From Novosphingobium sp. (GTDB lineage: Bacteria; Pseudomonadota; Alphaproteobacteria; Sphingomonadales; Sphingomonadaceae): a stretch of 64,000 nucleotides of DNA. Shown piece by piece: positions 30,066 to 37,943 of the stretch. The notes under the pieces were generated by a model. It did not search any database. It was given only the letters and a program-made list of their open reading frames with translations, and had not been told where the DNA came from. The first letter of the stretch is position 1; the number at the start of each line of letters is the position of its first letter. Both the position numbers and the translations under genes were made by a program. The stretch is taken from assembly GCF_020852455.1 (NCBI RefSeq), contig NZ_JADZAT010000007.1, forward strand, positions 100,047-164,046, written 5' to 3'.

Positions 30066-31913
30066 ATGTCGAAACTGAACGCAGCGATCCTTGGCGCATT
30101 CGAACAGCATCGCCGCAAGACCTACATGATCGGCACCAGCGAACTTACCTATGCCGAGCTGGAAGCCGATGTGGCGGCGCTGGCTGCCTTTCTGCGCGCG
30201 AAGGAGCTGGCGGGCGAACGCCTGCTGGTGCTGACCGGGCAGGACCGCGCGCTGCTGACCACCTTCTACGCCGCGCAGCTTTCTGGCGTGACGATCGCGA
30301 TCCTTGACCCCAAGGCCCCCGCGGCCGAGCTGGCCACGCTGATCGAGGCTGCCCAAGCCAAGGCGATTGTGGCCGACAGCGAAGTGATCGAACGTCTCGA
30401 CGCCGCCGGTGCGCTGGCCCAGATTGCCGTGCGCCTGCCGGTGGGCGCCGAAGCTGCCCCCAAGAAAGGCGGGTTCCGCCTGTTCGGCGGCGCCAAGCCT
30501 GCCGCAGCCACGCCTGCTGACGACTTCGCCGGAACCATCGCCGCGCACAAAGGTGCCGCACTGGAAGCCGTGCCGGTCGATGAGGAAGCGATCAGCTATA
30601 TCCTGTTCACTTCGGGCACCACCTCGCGGCCCAAGGGCGTGATGATCTCGCACCGCGCGCTCAACGCGCAGATGTGCACCTTCGTGAAGAATTACGGGCT
30701 GGGCGCGGACAGCAAGGTGATGAACCTGCTTCCGTTCCACCACACCGATGGCCTTACGCAAGGCGCGGTGATGAGCCTCTATGCCGGCGCCTCGTTCGTG
30801 CGGCCCTATGCCTTTACCCCGGATGTCCTGCCGCAGATGATGCAGGACCTCTATCGCCACGCGATCAGCCACCTGGTGACCGTTCCTTCGGTGCTGGCGC
30901 TGACCAAGGCGCTCGACAGCAGCTTCGACACCAGCTTCGACTATCCCGAATTCCGCTTCGTGATCTCGACCGCCGCCTATCTTGATCCGGTGCTGTGGCA
31001 GGCCTGCGAGGCCCGCTTGGGCATGCAGGTGGTCAATGTCTATGGCCTGACCGAAACCGTCTGCGAAACGATGTACTGCGGCCCGGCCGCCGAACATCGC
31101 CGCCTTGGCTCGGTCGGCAAGCCGATCGACAGTCTGGCCAAAATCGTGGACGAGGACGGCAACGAACTGGGGATCGAACAGTCGGGTGAGCTACTGGTCG
31201 GCGGCGATCACATCATGAGCGGCTATTTCAACAACCCTGAAGCCACCGCCGCAGTGCTGCAGGATGGCTGGTTCCGCACCGGCGATCTGGCCAAGCGCGA
31301 CGCCGAAGGGTTTTACTGGATTACCGGCCGCAAGAAGGACCTGATCATTTCGGGCGGCATGAACATCTACCCCGAAGACGTGAACGGCGTGCTCCGCCAG
31401 ATCCCCGGAGTGCTCGATGCGGTCACTTTCGGCCTGCCCGACCCGATGTGGGGCGAACGCGCGGTAAGCTGCGTGATCGTGGACGAAAATGCCGATCCGT
31501 CGGTCGAAACGATCGTCGAACAGTTCCTCCAGCGCGCATCGAAGCAGAAGCTGCCGCGCGATATCGCCAAGTTCGAAAGCTTCCCGCGTGGCCCCGCCGG
31601 CAAGGTGGTGATGGCCGAAATCAAGGCGCTCTACGCGCTGCACCAGGGCCGCGACGAAGCGCCCGCCGGCGCCGCAGGCGATGTCGGCGCCCAGATCTAC
31701 AGCCTCGCCGCGCGGGTGCTGCACTGCGCGCCCGACCAGCTTTCGCCCGCCTCCGAGGCCGAGACCGTCGCCGGCTGGACCTCGCTCAGCCATGTCGAGA
31801 TGATGCTCGCGCTGGAAGAGGAATTCGGCTTCAAGCTGTCGAGCCGCGAGATCATGAAGTTCCGCACGCTGGGCGACGCGATCGAGATCGTGCGCAAGCG
31901 CCAGGCCGCCTGA
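30066..31913 (+). CDS. Acyl/aminoacyl-AMP ligase fused to a carrier domain (DltA-DltC-like)
   Basis: A 615-residue cytoplasmic protein. Residues 1-530 form an ANL adenylating enzyme: LFTSGTTSRPKG from 181, LPFHHTDGLTQG, VYGLTETV, WFRTGDLAKR, GRKKDLIISGG and the catalytic Lys in GPAGKV. Residues about 545-610 form an acyl-carrier-type domain; GWTSLSHVEMM holds Ser573, the expected phosphopantetheine site (Thr replaces the usual Asp). A low-complexity loop (KKGGFRLFGGAKPAA) interrupts the N-domain. It probably activates an acid and loads it on its own carrier for the MBOAT partner encoded 20 bases downstream. The substrate is unknown. Confidence 0.82.
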   Translation: MSKLNAAILGAFEQHRRKTYMIGTSELTYAELEADVAALAAFLRAKELAGERLLVLTGQDRALLTTFYAAQLSGVTIAILDPKAPAAELATLIEAAQAKAIVADSEVIERLDAAGALAQIAVRLPVGAEAAPKKGGFRLFGGAKPAAATPADDFAGTIAAHKGAALEAVPVDEEAISYILFTSGTTSRPKGVMISHRALNAQMCTFVKNYGLGADSKVMNLLPFHHTDGLTQGAVMSLYAGASFVRPYAFTPDVLPQMMQDLYRHAISHLVTVPSVLALTKALDSSFDTSFDYPEFRFVISTAAYLDPVLWQACEARLGMQVVNVYGLTETVCETMYCGPAAEHRRLGSVGKPIDSLAKIVDEDGNELGIEQSGELLVGGDHIMSGYFNNPEATAAVLQDGWFRTGDLAKRDAEGFYWITGRKKDLIISGGMNIYPEDVNGVLRQIPGVLDAVTFGLPDPMWGERAVSCVIVDENADPSVETIVEQFLQRASKQKLPRDIAKFESFPRGPAGKVVMAEIKALYALHQGRDEAPAGAAGDVGAQIYSLAARVLHCAPDQLSPASEAETVAGWTSLSHVEMMLALEEEFGFKLSSREIMKFRTLGDAIEIVRKRQAA

Positions 31914-31932
31914 GGGCTGGCGCGGGGCGCAC

Positions 31933-33078
31933 GTGGACATCCTTTCCACCATCTGGCTGGCCGCGATGGCCGGCGTCACTGCGGCGCACTGGCTGGCGCC
32001 CGAAAAGCTGCGGTCGTGGGTGCTGCCCGGGCTGACCGCAGCGCTGCTGGGCTGGCTTTCGCCGCTGACCCTGGCCTTCCTGCTGCTGGCGATCCTGCTG
32101 GCCTGGGGCAGCCAGCGGCTGGCGCATAGCGGCCCGGCGATCGCACTGGCCGCGATGCTGCAGCTGGCTCCGGTGATTGCCTGGCGGCTCAATGCCCAGG
32201 TGCCGCTGCCGCTGATCGAGGGAATCGCGATCCCGCTGGGCCTGTCCTACCTTGCGCTGCGCGGGATGCATTACGTGCTGGAGGCTTACAAGGGCACCCT
32301 GCCCCGGCACGAACTGGCTGATACCGCTGGCTATTTCCTGTTCCTGCCGACGATCACCGCCGGCCCGATCCACCGCTTTGCCCCTTACCTGGCCGACCAG
32401 CGCCGCCTGCGCTGGAACGCTGCACTGTTCTCGGAAGGGCTGGAGCGGATCCTGTTTGGCTATGTGAAGGTCACTTTCCTGGCCAACGTGTTGATCGACA
32501 CGCATTTCGTGGGCTGGATCGATGCCCACCACACGGCCCAAAGCGCCACTCACACGTACCTCACCATAGTGGCCAAGGGCCTTAACGGGTACCTTCAGTT
32601 CGCCGGCTATTCCGATGTCGCGATCGGCTTTGCCCGGCTGCTCGGCTACCGGGTGATGGAGAACTTCGACAGGCCGCTGACCAAGCCCAATGTCCAGCGC
32701 TTCTGGGGCGCCTGGCACATGAGCCTGACCAGCTGGTGCCGCGACTATGTCTATACGCCGGTCTTCTCGCTGACCCGCGCCCGCAGCCTGGGGATCCTTG
32801 CCTCGATGGCGGTGTTGGGACTGTGGCACGAATTCACGCTGCGCTACCTCGCCTGGGGGCTTTACAACGGCGCGGGGATCGTTGCCTGGCACCAGTGGCG
32901 CAAGCTGGCGGGCGAGCGGCTTGAACGCCAGCTGCTGGACAAGCCCGCGCTGGCCCGGGCCTGGCAGGTGCTGGCCGTGCTACTGACCGTGCATTTCATC
33001 TTCCTGGGCTTTGTGCTGGTTCAGCACCCCAGCCTGTCCGAAGCCGTGGCCACCTGGGCCCGCCTGCTGGGGCTATAA
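31933..33078 (+). CDS. MBOAT family O-acyltransferase (DltB/AlgI-like)
   Basis: A 381-residue polytopic membrane protein with about ten hydrophobic segments. The MBOAT core is intact: FLPTITAGPI, RFWGAWHMSLTSWCRDY with His262, and LGLWHEFTLRYLAWGLYNG with the catalytic His299. In DltB, AlgI and PatA these histidines line a channel through which an acyl group moves from a cytoplasmic donor to an acceptor outside. The donor here is probably the carrier domain of the upstream protein. The start is GTG at 31933. Confidence 0.9.
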   Translation: MDILSTIWLAAMAGVTAAHWLAPEKLRSWVLPGLTAALLGWLSPLTLAFLLLAILLAWGSQRLAHSGPAIALAAMLQLAPVIAWRLNAQVPLPLIEGIAIPLGLSYLALRGMHYVLEAYKGTLPRHELADTAGYFLFLPTITAGPIHRFAPYLADQRRLRWNAALFSEGLERILFGYVKVTFLANVLIDTHFVGWIDAHHTAQSATHTYLTIVAKGLNGYLQFAGYSDVAIGFARLLGYRVMENFDRPLTKPNVQRFWGAWHMSLTSWCRDYVYTPVFSLTRARSLGILASMAVLGLWHEFTLRYLAWGLYNGAGIVAWHQWRKLAGERLERQLLDKPALARAWQVLAVLLTVHFIFLGFVLVQHPSLSEAVATWARLLGL

Positions 33079-33082
33079 AGCA

Positions 33083-33220
33083 ATGTACCAGATCCTGCTC
33101 GACCGCTTTGGCCAACGCGCCGCCTACTGGGGCACCATGGCCGCCTATGCATTGCTGCTGGGGCTGGTCGCCCTCTCCTTCTCGGCCCCGGCGGCCGAGT
33201 TCCGCTATGGACACCTGTGA
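33083..33220 (+). CDS. DltX-like microprotein
   Basis: A 45-residue single-pass membrane microprotein. Residues 15-35 are hydrophobic and the chain ends AAEFRYGHL. The last six residues read F-x-Y-x-x-L (Phe40, Tyr42, Leu45), close to the C-terminal FxYxxF motif of DltX, which places its Tyr near the DltB channel. It starts 4 bases after the MBOAT stop and overlaps the start of the sulfotransferase gene, so it is translated as part of the operon. The size, topology, position and tail all agree with DltX. Sequence identity elsewhere is too short to judge. Confidence 0.68.
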   Translation: MYQILLDRFGQRAAYWGTMAAYALLLGLVALSFSAPAAEFRYGHL

Positions 33221-34131
33221 TGAACCACGACCTGCCCATCATCATCATCGGCTGCCCGCGTTCGGGCACCACGCTGCTGCGCCGATTGCTGGCTGCGCAT
33301 CCGCAGATCGACTGCCCGGGCGAAAGCTTCCTGCTGCGCGCCGCAGTGCGGTTCCTGTCGGGCGAGACCGTGGCCGAGGGAATCGACTATGGCCCGTTCG
33401 GCGGGCTGGGCGCGCTGGGCTTCAGCCGCGACGAGGTCAAGGCCCGCCTGCGCGACTTCACCCTGTCATTCCACCGCGATCTCGCCGCCAAGGCGGGCAA
33501 GCGCCGCTATGCGATCAAGACCGCGGTGGACAGCTTCTACCTGCCCGAACTGCTTGACCTGCTGGACGGTCAGGCGCGGGTCGTCTGCCTGGTCCGCCAC
33601 GGCGGTGACGTTGCGGTAAGCCTTTCCGAATTCACCGAAAAGATGGAAGGCCCGATCGCCGAGCTGATGCCGTTCCTGAACCAGCACCGGCGCTTCATGC
33701 CGGCCTGGACCGCGGCCTGGGCCAAGGTCACCACCGACATGCTCGATGCCGCCGAAGCCCACCCGGACCATGTGTTCGGCCTGCGCTATGAAGACCTGGT
33801 CGAAGAGCCCGAAGGCGTGCTGGGCGAACTGTTCGATTTCCTCGACGAGCCTTGCGATGTGCCGGCACTGCTGGCCGAAGCCTTTCGCCCCAAGGACGTT
33901 CACGGCCTGGGCGATTACAAGACTTTCGCCACCAAGGGTCTGGAGAAAGGCAGCATGGGCCGCTGGGAACAGCTGCCCGAACGGATCAAGGCCGAACTGG
34001 CCCCGATTGCCAACCCGGTGCTGGAACGCGCGGGCTATGCGCCGATCGCCGCCGATGCCGGAAGCGGCGACGCGATGCGGCTGCACGAACTGGCGATGAT
34101 GTACAACAATGCCAAGGGCAGTGGTGAATGA
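33220..34131 (+). CDS. Sulfotransferase family protein
   Basis: A 303-residue cytosolic-type sulfotransferase. IGCPRSGTTLLRRLL at the N-terminus is the PAPS 5'-phosphosulfate loop, and LVRHGGDVAVSLSEF the 3'-phosphate-binding block. YEDLVEEPEGVL and a Gly-Arg-rich end complete the fold. The start is ATG 33220 overlapping the microprotein stop (TGATG); GTG at 33217 is also possible. Its place inside an acylation operon suggests that it modifies the same surface molecule or the donor. Its stop overlaps the SGNH gene by 4 bases. Confidence 0.82.
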   Translation: MNHDLPIIIIGCPRSGTTLLRRLLAAHPQIDCPGESFLLRAAVRFLSGETVAEGIDYGPFGGLGALGFSRDEVKARLRDFTLSFHRDLAAKAGKRRYAIKTAVDSFYLPELLDLLDGQARVVCLVRHGGDVAVSLSEFTEKMEGPIAELMPFLNQHRRFMPAWTAAWAKVTTDMLDAAEAHPDHVFGLRYEDLVEEPEGVLGELFDFLDEPCDVPALLAEAFRPKDVHGLGDYKTFATKGLEKGSMGRWEQLPERIKAELAPIANPVLERAGYAPIAADAGSGDAMRLHELAMMYNNAKGSGE

Positions 34132-35078
34132 CCGACACCGGCTTCATTGCCGATGCCCCGCCCAGCCGGCGCAGCGCCGCGCAAGCGCCGCTCGACGCAT
34201 GGCTGCGGGCGCTGCTGGCAGTACTGCTGGCAATCTTTGCGCTGGGTACCTGGTTCGCCTGGGTTCACACCCCGATGCCGGAAGTGGTTGACAAGCCGCT
34301 GTTTGAAAAACAGTTTTCCGATCTTGATCGGCAGTTAACCGAACTGCGCGGCCAAGGCGAAAAGCCGATTTCGGTGGTTTTCCTGGGTACCTCGCGGATC
34401 CGCAACGTCACGCTCGATGCCGCGCATGTCGCGGCTTCGGCCCGGGCGGCGGGGATCGCGCGGCCGGTGGCCAGCACGGTGATCGGGGTCAACTGGGGTG
34501 GGTTCGAACGCTTTGGCCCGGCTCTGCCGATGATCGAGGCGCGCCGCCCCGATGTACTGGTGGTGATGCCCGAATTGCTGAGCGAGGACTTTACCCCCCT
34601 CACCCGCGCGCGGATGGGCAAGAGCTGGCTGCAGGCAAGCCTGTGGGGCAAGGACTACACGCCTTTCGCCACCGGTGAGACGACACTGAAGGTCTGCCTG
34701 GGCTTTGACCAGCAGCCCGCCGACCGCGATGCCGAATTCCGCAGCTTCGTGGTGCCCGATCAGGACAGTCGCGGCCCCGCCATGGCCCGTGCGTTCCTGG
34801 CAAAGCTGGCGCGCAGCGGCACCCGGGTTATCGTTACCGACGTGCCGGTTTCTGCTGAACTTGCCGCGATCCGCCCCCCGGTGGTCGGCGGGCGGGACCT
34901 GCTCACCCAGCTGGGGCTGGCAGACCTGCCCAACGCCGCAGCCGTGGTGCTGGGCAGCCGCTTTCCGCGCCAGGTCTATTGCGACTTTGCCCATATGAAT
35001 CCGGCACATGACCGCGAATGGCAGACCGCCTTTTTCGCCGAGCTGTTCCGGCAGACGAAAATTGGCTTCGCATATTAG
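34128..35078 (+). CDS. DltD-like SGNH hydrolase-fold protein
   Basis: A 316-residue protein with one N-terminal membrane anchor (about residues 23-43) and a periplasmic SGNH domain. Ser89 in FLGTSRIRN is the likely nucleophile, with Asp286 and His289 in the C-terminal CDFAHMN. DltD and the AlgJ/PatB proteins of other MBOAT systems have the same build and complete acyl transfer to the polymer. It is the last gene of the five-gene operon. The acceptor is unknown. Confidence 0.78.
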   Translation: MTDTGFIADAPPSRRSAAQAPLDAWLRALLAVLLAIFALGTWFAWVHTPMPEVVDKPLFEKQFSDLDRQLTELRGQGEKPISVVFLGTSRIRNVTLDAAHVAASARAAGIARPVASTVIGVNWGGFERFGPALPMIEARRPDVLVVMPELLSEDFTPLTRARMGKSWLQASLWGKDYTPFATGETTLKVCLGFDQQPADRDAEFRSFVVPDQDSRGPAMARAFLAKLARSGTRVIVTDVPVSAELAAIRPPVVGGRDLLTQLGLADLPNAAAVVLGSRFPRQVYCDFAHMNPAHDREWQTAFFAELFRQTKIGFAY

Positions 35079-35176
35079 GAAATCTTCAAAGTTTCCGGCC
35101 TATTCACCATTTTGATAAGGCAGAAGGTAGTCATGTTCCGGCATGAGTGCCCCTTGATTTCGAGGGTTTGGACACG

Positions 35177-36709
35177 ATGAGCGCATTTGGCCGACGCAAT
35201 GGCATGGGCGGAATGACCCCCGGAGCCCGTCCGCAATTCGGCGTTGCGCGCCCGATGAAGGGCGGCGTGGACATGACCAAGAACGCTGCCCCGCTGCCGG
35301 GCGGCGAACAGTTCCCGCCGCTGCCGGGGGAAGATTCCGCTGCGCCGCCGCCAATGGACATGGGCGGTTCGAACAAGTCCGACGCGATGACCCGTCTGCA
35401 GGACCGGGTCAACGGCGTGGTCGAAAACCAGCACCATGCCGAAGGCTTCGAAGCCTCGGTTCACAAGATCAAGGAGCAGGTGCTGCCGCGCCTGCTTGAA
35501 CGCGTCGATCCCGAAGCGGCGGCAACACTGACCAAGGATGAACTGTCGGAAGAATTCCGCCCGATCATCATGGAAGTGCTGGCCGAGCTCAAGGTCACGC
35601 TCAACCGGCGCGAACAGTTCGCGCTGGAAAAGGTGCTGATCGACGAGCTGCTGGGCTTTGGTCCACTGGAAGAACTGCTCAACGATCCCGACGTGTCGGA
35701 TATCATGGTAAACGGTCCGGACCAGACCTACATCGAAAAGAAGGGCAAGCTGCAGCTGGCCCCGATCCGGTTCCGCGATGAAAGCCACCTGTTCCAGATC
35801 GCCCAGCGGATCGTGAACCAGGTCGGCCGCCGCGTTGACCAGACCACGCCGCTGGCCGACGCCCGCTTGAAGGACGGCAGCCGCGTCAACGTGATCGTCC
35901 CGCCGCTCAGCTTGCGCGGCACCGCAATCTCGATTCGTAAGTTTTCCGAAAAGCCGATCACCATCGACATGCTCAAGGACTTCGGTTCGATGAGCGAAAA
36001 GATGGCGACCTGCCTGAAGATCGCCGGCGCCTGCCGGATGAACATCGTCATCTCGGGCGGTACCGGTTCGGGTAAGACGACCATGCTCAACGCCCTGTCG
36101 AAGATGATCGACCCGGGCGAGCGCGTGCTGACCATCGAAGACGCCGCCGAACTTCGCCTGCAGCAGCCGCACTGGCTGCCGCTGGAAACCCGCCCGCCGA
36201 ACCTTGAAGGCCAGGGCGCGATCACCATCGGTGACCTTGTGAAGAACGCCCTGCGTATGCGTCCTGACCGGATCATCCTGGGCGAAATCCGCGGCGCGGA
36301 GTGTTTCGACCTGCTCGCCGCGATGAACACCGGTCACGATGGTTCGATGTGTACGCTGCACGCCAACAGCCCGCGTGAATGCCTGGGCCGTATGGAAAAC
36401 ATGATCCTGATGGGCGACATCAAGATCCCCAAGGAAGCCATTTCGCGCCAGATCGCCGAATCGGTCGATCTGATCGTGCAGGTCAAGCGTCTGCGCGACG
36501 GTTCACGCCGCACCACCGAAATCACCGAAGTGATCGGGATGGAAGGCGATGTGATCGTGACGCAATCGCTGTTCAAGTTCGAATACCTCGACGAAAGCGA
36601 CGACGGCAAGATCATCGGCGAATTCCGCTCAAGCGGCCTGCGTCCCTATACGCTTGAAAAGGCTCGGCAGTTCGGGTTCGATCAGGCTTACCTTGAGGCT
36701 TGCCTCTAG
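35177..36709 (+). CDS. cpaF: CpaF/TadA pilus secretion ATPase
   Basis: A 510-residue hexameric ATPase of the Tad/Flp pilus system. A Gly/Pro-rich N-terminal tail is followed by the N-domain (LLNDPDVSDIMVNGPDQ), Walker A GGTGSGKTT (Lys300), the Asp box and the His box CTLHANSPRE. The start at 35177 (MSAFGRRNG) is the first ATG that fits. No other cpa/tad genes are in the window, so it is separated from its usual partners here and follows the dlt-like operon by 98 bases. Confidence 0.93.
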   Translation: MSAFGRRNGMGGMTPGARPQFGVARPMKGGVDMTKNAAPLPGGEQFPPLPGEDSAAPPPMDMGGSNKSDAMTRLQDRVNGVVENQHHAEGFEASVHKIKEQVLPRLLERVDPEAAATLTKDELSEEFRPIIMEVLAELKVTLNRREQFALEKVLIDELLGFGPLEELLNDPDVSDIMVNGPDQTYIEKKGKLQLAPIRFRDESHLFQIAQRIVNQVGRRVDQTTPLADARLKDGSRVNVIVPPLSLRGTAISIRKFSEKPITIDMLKDFGSMSEKMATCLKIAGACRMNIVISGGTGSGKTTMLNALSKMIDPGERVLTIEDAAELRLQQPHWLPLETRPPNLEGQGAITIGDLVKNALRMRPDRIILGEIRGAECFDLLAAMNTGHDGSMCTLHANSPRECLGRMENMILMGDIKIPKEAISRQIAESVDLIVQVKRLRDGSRRTTEITEVIGMEGDVIVTQSLFKFEYLDESDDGKIIGEFRSSGLRPYTLEKARQFGFDQAYLEACL

Positions 36710-36741
36710 GCACAGCCTGAACAACCGGATCGTATTTGCTC

Positions 36742-36770
36742 TTGGCAAAGCCCGACCGCAACCATACATT
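36742..36770 (+). promoter_or_regulatory. Candidate sigma-70 promoter, possibly leaderless
   Basis: TTGGCA (36742-36747) and TACATT (36765-36770) are 17 bases apart. Transcription would begin near 36777, which is the A of the ATG of the next small gene, so the mRNA may be leaderless. No Shine-Dalgarno sequence is visible before that ATG. Confidence 0.45.
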
Positions 36771-36776
36771 CCTGGC

Positions 36777-36950
36777 ATGAGCAAAGGACGGATCAACTCC
36801 GATGGTTCGATGACGACAGCATCGAGGACACTTGATGCTGCGGGTGGAAGCTGGCTTGAAGTTGAGCGGGTTTCACACCGTGAGGGCGGCGTACATGTCG
36901 TACGCCGCAGTGATTTGATCAGCAGGGCTGTCCGCCGAATTGCGCGCTAG
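36777..36950 (+). CDS. Small basic hypothetical protein
   Basis: A 57-residue protein rich in Ser and Arg (WLEVERVSHREGGVHVVRRS, ending RAVRRIAR). No family is recognised. It stands 12 bases before the membrane-protein gene and probably shares a transcript with it. The base composition looks less GC-rich than its surroundings. The start is chosen by its fit to the candidate promoter; other frames are weaker. Confidence 0.45.
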   Translation: MSKGRINSDGSMTTASRTLDAAGGSWLEVERVSHREGGVHVVRRSDLISRAVRRIAR

Positions 36951-36962
36951 GTTTCCCAGCCA

Positions 36963-37688
36963 ATGGGGTTGACGCTGCTCGCAATTTTTACAGCAGCGCT
37001 CCTTCTGCCTGGAATTGTTGCTTCACGCGCCTACTACTTAGCCGGTCAGACCCGTGAAGTTGAAGTTCCTGTCCCGTCGTTGTCGTCGGCAAACGGAATT
37101 TCGCTCGTCGGCATCTTCAGCGTCATTGTCCATCTCGCCTATGTGCTGGCGTTATGGTGTGTCGCCGCAATTCCGCCAATCATCGCCCTGCCACTTGCCA
37201 ATCCGTATCAGGCATTTTTGGCCCAACCCGGAAGTTCTACGCTGGAACTGGCCTGGTCGTTCTGGTCGGGCATGTTCCTGCTGTGCTGCTTCGCAGTCGC
37301 GCTTGGTTTCACAGCAGGCCGGATCGCCTTGTCTCGCCTCGACAAATCCAAGATTTACGGCCCTCTCGCGGATGTCATCGAAAGCGCCAAAGGAGACGAT
37401 AAATTCATCGTCGCTTACGTGATCACCAAGATGATCCACGACGATCGCTTCGTCGGATACCAAGGCACTGTCGATTCCCTATTTCGCGACGAAGACCGTT
37501 TTCCGACCAAGGTTGTGCTCAAGGACGTCGTGCCGTTTTATCTCAAGGTTGGCGAAGACGGGCCCGAACGCACCGAAGCCGACCAGTGGATCGACTGGCT
37601 GGTGCTTCGATCCGAAGATTGGCACAATATCGCATTCCGGGTCTATCAACTGATTGATGATCAGCAGGATTCAACGCAAACTTCCTAG
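36963..37688 (+). CDS. Membrane protein, possibly DUF6338
   Basis: A 241-residue protein. Three hydrophobic segments are seen: residues 2-22, about 48-75 and about 97-120. They are followed by a soluble C-terminal domain with KFIVAYVITKMIHDDRFVGY, GTVDSLFRDED and TKVVLKDVVPFYLKV. The layout recalls DUF6338, whose role is unknown; this is a weak match by eye. Codon use is less GC-biased than in neighbours, which hints at transfer together with the preceding small gene. It converges on the 78-residue gene with a 4-base overlap. Confidence 0.6.
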   Translation: MGLTLLAIFTAALLLPGIVASRAYYLAGQTREVEVPVPSLSSANGISLVGIFSVIVHLAYVLALWCVAAIPPIIALPLANPYQAFLAQPGSSTLELAWSFWSGMFLLCCFAVALGFTAGRIALSRLDKSKIYGPLADVIESAKGDDKFIVAYVITKMIHDDRFVGYQGTVDSLFRDEDRFPTKVVLKDVVPFYLKVGEDGPERTEADQWIDWLVLRSEDWHNIAFRVYQLIDDQQDSTQTS

Positions 37689-37921
37689 GACTTGATCCAG
37701 AAGGCAAATGCCGCTCCAAACAGCAGCAACGCGGCGAAGCTCGACCAGAAGGCCAGATCGCGCCAGGGCAGCCAGGGCACCTTGTCGGGGTCGCTGCGGT
37801 GCTTGCGGCGGCGTTCCTGCCAGCCTGCCAGCCCTGACAGCACGGCCGCGCCCAGCCCCATCAGCAGATAGCGCACCCAGTCTTCGTCGAGCCAGTTGGC
37901 GATCATTGCTTGCCAGTCCAT
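37685..37921 (-). CDS. Small two-helix membrane protein
   Basis: A 78-residue protein. Two hydrophobic segments (about 18-32 and 57-76) flank a charged loop WQERRRKHRSDPDK. The function is unknown. It overlaps the convergent DUF6338-like gene by 4 bases and is divergent from the DMT exporter with 22 bases between the starts, which leaves little room for two promoters. Confidence 0.6.
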   Translation of the reverse strand: MDWQAMIANWLDEDWVRYLLMGLGAAVLSGLAGWQERRRKHRSDPDKVPWLPWRDLAFWSSFAALLLFGAAFAFWIKS

Positions 37922-37943
37922 GGCCGGGCGTTAGAGCTTGGCC

